Shown piece by piece: positions 61,696-64,000 of a stretch of 64,000 bases of DNA; position 1 is the first letter of the stretch; every line of letters begins with the position of its first letter. Source of the DNA: a virus; IMG/VR virus record IMGVR_UViG_3300015202_000003, positions 124,001 to 188,000 of that record, one strand, 5' to 3'. A program made the translations under genes and the position numbers. Under the pieces are notes generated by a model. The model was not told the DNA's origin, searched no databases, and saw only the letters and a program-made list of their open reading frames with translations.

Positions 61696-62688
61696 ATGAT
61701 TGTTCCTATTGAAGAAATAGCTAAAAGTCCTATTGTATTCTTGTGCGATTTGAGTTGGGTTAGCTACAAAAGCCATCACGCCTATACTTATTTTGATCCT
61801 ATTTCAAAAACAAAAAAACCAACATTAACAGTTGAATTTGCAGGAGCAACTTTTTCTTCTGGTCATGTTTACGGCGTTTTAAATACAATAAAAAATATAA
61901 AAACAAGGTTTCCAGATTCTTCTATTGTTCTTTGTATGGATGGTTTAAATTACAAAGAAAAAATAAAAGAAACTCATCCAGAATCAGAATACAAGCAAAA
62001 CAGGGGTGGCGGGATTTCAGAAGAAATTCATAGAGATAGTGTTGAAACTTTGTCAATGGCTTCGGCTTTTCCTCAAGTTTATTATTCGTATCATCAAGAC
62101 TACGAAGCGGACACTTTAATGGCTTCTATTGCATGGGAGTTAGAAAAATTTAAAAATATAAAAAGAGTTCTAATTTACACTGCTGACAAGGATTTGTTAC
62201 AAACAACTTCTAATAAAATTTCTTTAATTAAACAATGGGAATCACATCCGAATCAATTAGGTTTAATGGGGCAGAGTTATGCTCAGGCTTTTTTTGGAGT
62301 AGATGTTAAGCAAATTCCTTTGTTTAGGGCAATTACGGGAGATGCTTCGGACAATTTAAAAGGGATTCAAAGATTCCCCAAAAAACTTTTAAAAGATGTT
62401 TTTAATGAATCTAAAGTAGAAGACCCCAAACAATTGTGGGAATTGATTACGTTAAATCCTAAATTAAAATCTAACAAGTCAATTAAAAATTTAATAAGAG
62501 AGTTTGAAACGGTTAGAGTTAATTATTCTTTAATGAAAATTGTTCCTAAACCTTTTCAAATAGAGAGAATGGAAAGAAAAGATTTACAAGATCAATTATT
62601 TGAAAAATGGAGAATGGGTTCTATCGAATGTTTTCTAAAAAAGTTTCTGAGAGAGAGGAAGTTAGAGGAAAAAACAAATTTAATTTAA
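61696..62688 (+). CDS. 5'-3' exonuclease (FEN / RNase H-like)
   Basis: 330 residues of the 5'-3' exonuclease family (T4 RNase H / Pol I 5' domain), which removes primers and flaps at replication forks. Motifs in order: VFLCDLSWVSYKSHHAY (first metal-binding Asp), SIVLCMDGLNYKEK (second Asp), ESEYKQNRGGG (the basic YK..R segment), YEADTLMASIAWELEK (Glu/Asp pair), VLIYTADKDLLQ (Asp cluster) and FRAITGDASDNLKGIQRF (GD-SDN and the H2TH helix). Complete active site. Length is near T4 RNase H (305). It starts a small replication-type cluster after the virion genes. Confidence 0.9.
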   Translation: MIVPIEEIAKSPIVFLCDLSWVSYKSHHAYTYFDPISKTKKPTLTVEFAGATFSSGHVYGVLNTIKNIKTRFPDSSIVLCMDGLNYKEKIKETHPESEYKQNRGGGISEEIHRDSVETLSMASAFPQVYYSYHQDYEADTLMASIAWELEKFKNIKRVLIYTADKDLLQTTSNKISLIKQWESHPNQLGLMGQSYAQAFFGVDVKQIPLFRAITGDASDNLKGIQRFPKKLLKDVFNESKVEDPKQLWELITLNPKLKSNKSIKNLIREFETVRVNYSLMKIVPKPFQIERMERKDLQDQLFEKWRMGSIECFLKKFLRERKLEEKTNLI

Positions 62689-62770
62689 CATACAATCTTC
62701 TTTTTTTTTAAAAATTTTTTATAAAAACAAAACCTAATCTCTTAAAACAGAGATTTTTATTTTTAACAAC

Positions 62771-63256
62771 ATGAAACTTATTTACGGCAGTTTATGGGAT
62801 AATATTTCTCCATTAGATTTAATTTTAGTTCCAGCCAGTAGAACTTTGGACAGGACAGATAAAGTATTAGCTTATAGTTCTGAACTTCAAAAAACCCAAG
62901 AAATTTTTCCAGATTTTCTTTCTAAATTTGGAAAAGAGTTGGATGGTTCTGAGTCTTTTTACGGCTTATTAACAGAATCTTTTTTATATAAAAATAAACC
63001 TGTTAGTTTGGGTTTATTTCAGGTTCATACTCATTTTAGAAACTCGTATTCTTTGAATTTGTTTAAACTGAGCATTGAGAAGTTAAATTTGGTTTCTAAT
63101 CAATTTAGTAGAATTTGTTTAAGTTTTCCGGTTGGTTTTCTATCGTGCTATAAAACTAAAGAGTTAATTCCTTTGTTAGAAATGCTACCTGAAAATTGTG
63201 TTGTATGGGTTCCGTTAAGTATGAAACCTAAGAAACAAAAGAAATTTAAATCTTAG
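62771..63256 (+). CDS. Macro-domain-like protein (tentative)
   Basis: 161 residues. The layout MKLIYGSLWD..., LDLILVPASRTLDRTDKVLA, SELQKTQEIFPDFLSKFGKEL, VSLGLFQVHTHFRNSYSLNL, FKLSIEKLNLVSNQFSRICL matches phage macro-domain-like proteins (G-LW, a conserved VIPxxGxxxxxxGxAM region, F-H-W, L, and RV-LP). However the expected glycine-rich loop and Asp/Asn are changed (PASRTLDRTDK), so ADP-ribose binding is uncertain. In other phages these proteins remove or bind ADP-ribose as counter-defence. A palindromic terminator follows. Confidence 0.45.
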   Translation: MKLIYGSLWDNISPLDLILVPASRTLDRTDKVLAYSSELQKTQEIFPDFLSKFGKELDGSESFYGLLTESFLYKNKPVSLGLFQVHTHFRNSYSLNLFKLSIEKLNLVSNQFSRICLSFPVGFLSCYKTKELIPLLEMLPENCVVWVPLSMKPKKQKKFKS

Positions 63257-63297
63257 GAAAAACCTCTGTTAAATTTTATTTTAACAGGGTTTTTTCC
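63256..63297. terminator. Palindromic terminator after the macro-domain-like gene
   Basis: An 18-bp inverted repeat with one bulge: ggaaaaacctctgttaaa / tttaacagggttttttcc, followed by aaccaaa. It is symmetrical and could stop transcripts of both strands. Confidence 0.8.
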
Positions 63298-63618
63298 AAC
63301 CAAATTCAGTGTTTCCTCTTCCGTGAGATTCTATGGAGATAACCTCCCACAAGTTTTTCTGTCAAAGGAACCTAAGAATAACCTTTACGTTCAAATATAG
63401 GATATTAGAAAAAAGTTGGTTTATTAAAGATTTTCAATTTAAATTTCCAGTCTTTCCGAATGAAACTTGTTCTCTTTAAGAGACAAAATGTTTCCCTTAT
63501 AATAAAGCTGAGTTTTTAAAATTAAAAACCTAATTAAGAATAAATTTTGATTTCTAAATTTGAATGTAGGGTTTAATTTAAAATCTGTTATTGAACAGTT
63601 TTTTTCTTATTTTTTGTT
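63298..63618. other. 321-base intergenic stretch with nothing recognised
   Basis: No gene of convincing length, no tRNA-like cloverleaf and no repeat was seen. Minus-strand pieces around 63270-63420 read like the end of a protein (VISIESHGRGNTEFGW) but are split by an in-frame TGA. It may be a decayed gene end or a leader region for the gene at 63619. Confidence 0.5.
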
Positions 63619-63807
63619 ATGTTTTCAAATGAAGCTGAAGAGAAGACAGAAAATTTCTCTATTTTAGATTTAAAGAATAGATTAGAGGAAGAAAATCCGT
63701 TATTAAAAGAAACTTACGCTGATTTTTTAAAAAGTTACGTCAGGTTTAATTCTCAATACAATAAATTTTTGGACGGGTTTACGAACAGAGGTAAAGAAGT
63801 TAGGTAG
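63619..63807 (+). CDS. Small unrecognised helical protein
   Basis: 62 residues, starting MFSNEAEEKTENFSILDLKN. Predicted helical and acidic at the start, then NRLEEENPLLKETYADFLKS and a final YNKFLDGFTNRGKEVR. It has an A/T-rich leader without Shine-Dalgarno and stops in TAG. No known motif and no recognised neighbour, so function unknown. The reading frame is the only sizeable plus-strand one here. Confidence 0.5.
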   Translation: MFSNEAEEKTENFSILDLKNRLEEENPLLKETYADFLKSYVRFNSQYNKFLDGFTNRGKEVR

Positions 63808-63847
63808 AGGTGTTTTTTGAAAGGTAGATTCAGATGGTTGTAGAGAA

Positions 63848-64000
63848 TTAAGCTAAAACTAAATTGGTTTTTAGTAGTTCTCTGATGTAGTTCAGTTTCT
63901 TTTCTATTTCGGGAGTGAGTTCTGTTTCCTTTCCGAATCCGAAAAACGGAGGTTCTTTTGCTTGGAAGACACCTAGGTATATTCTCAGCGAGATAAGGAA
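63848..64000 (-). CDS. Minus-strand gene, C-terminal end only (cut by the right window edge)
   Basis: Reading leftward from the window edge, 50 codons are open to a TAA at 63848-63850: LISLRIYLGVFQAKEPPFFG, then FGKETELTPEIEKKLNYIRE, LLKTNLVLA. The residue pattern, with a Pro-rich turn and a C-terminal amphipathic helix, is protein-like. It uses more ctc, ctg and atc codons than the plus-strand genes. The product cannot be named from this piece. It converges with the gene at 63619 across 40 bases, suggesting a module border. Confidence 0.5.
   Translation of the reverse strand, partial: FLISLRIYLGVFQAKEPPFFGFGKETELTPEIEKKLNYIRELLKTNLVLA

Noticed and set aside
8343-63256. T4-like late promoter motif upstream of transcription units
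   Set aside because: TATA-like strings occur (for example near 8312 and 34231) but are not consistent in spacing or sequence against this AT-rich background.
63270-63420. Minus-strand protein-like fragment (VISIESHGRGNTEFGW)
   Set aside because: Interrupted by an in-frame TGA with no clear start; at most a decayed gene end.
1-64000. Alternative genetic code with TGA as sense
   Set aside because: All recognised genes are intact without any in-frame TGA and tryptophan is coded by TGG.
1-64000. tRNA or rRNA genes
   Set aside because: No cloverleaf-like sequence or conserved T-loop was seen in the gaps; a dedicated search would be needed to exclude one.

Overview
The window is a segment of a large, AT-rich contractile-tailed bacteriophage (myovirus) genome. 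It carries most of the virion-building region in an order recalling T4 and T4-related giant phages: terminase large subunit, portal, prohead protease, major capsid protein, neck genes, tail sheath, tail tube, tail chaperones, tape measure, baseplate hub, spike and wedge, then fibres. All but two genes lie on the plus strand, are tightly packed, and are split into transcription units by clear hairpin terminators. Leaders are A/T-rich with almost no Shine-Dalgarno sequences, and none of 57 genes ends in TGA. SD-less A-rich leaders are typical of Bacteroidota and occur in some other phyla, so the host is only suggested, not shown. No tRNA, rRNA, CRISPR array, insertion sequence or integrase was seen.

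Layout. 1-2093: C-terminal half of the terminase large subunit, interrupted by an HNH intein. 2141-8158: seven unrecognised genes that fall into three paralogous families (A: 2141, 3875, 5524; B: 3236, 7331; C: 5185, 6925), with an A+C pair duplicated in tandem. 8343-10832: portal with a second HNH intein. 10836-15695: unrecognised genes, three of them paralogous. 15729-23394: a tandem MoxR-like AAA+ ATPase, a small protein, an HExxH metallopeptidase-like protein and a VWA-domain protein. 23554-26644: prohead protease fused to a coiled-coil scaffold-like region, then the major capsid protein. 26768-36387: a triple-repeat protein, neck and connector candidates, and two large charged proteins. 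36428-39833: sheath, tube, and a gp26-like/gp51-like chaperone pair that may be joined by a +1 ribosomal frameshift. 39953-46252: tape measure with two peptidoglycan-hydrolase domains. 46319-53934: baseplate genes, interrupted by an HNH endonuclease gene, a minus-strand DNA methyltransferase and a remnant of an AP2/HNH-type endonuclease. 53973-59741: M15-like peptidase and tail fibre or adhesin proteins. 59771-61592: a membrane protein and a membrane-anchored PAS plus pseudo-receiver protein. 61696-63256: 5'-3' exonuclease and a macro-domain-like protein. 63257-64000: mostly non-coding, one small gene and the end of a minus-strand gene.

Working together: terminase and portal form the packaging motor, both carrying inteins. 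Protease, scaffold and capsid build the head. The MoxR/metallopeptidase/VWA set sits between portal and protease and may be an assembly or remodelling machine. Sheath, tube, tape measure, hub, spike, PAAR tip and wedge make the injection device, with wall-cutting domains on the tape measure and in the M15-like protein.

The least expected items are the MoxR-metallopeptidase-VWA set inside the head cluster, the PAS/pseudo-receiver protein whose phosphoacceptor aspartate is replaced by glutamate, the candidate +1 frameshift, the duplicated early cassette, and terminators sharing a conserved loop. All functional calls come from reading motifs by eye; no database search was run.
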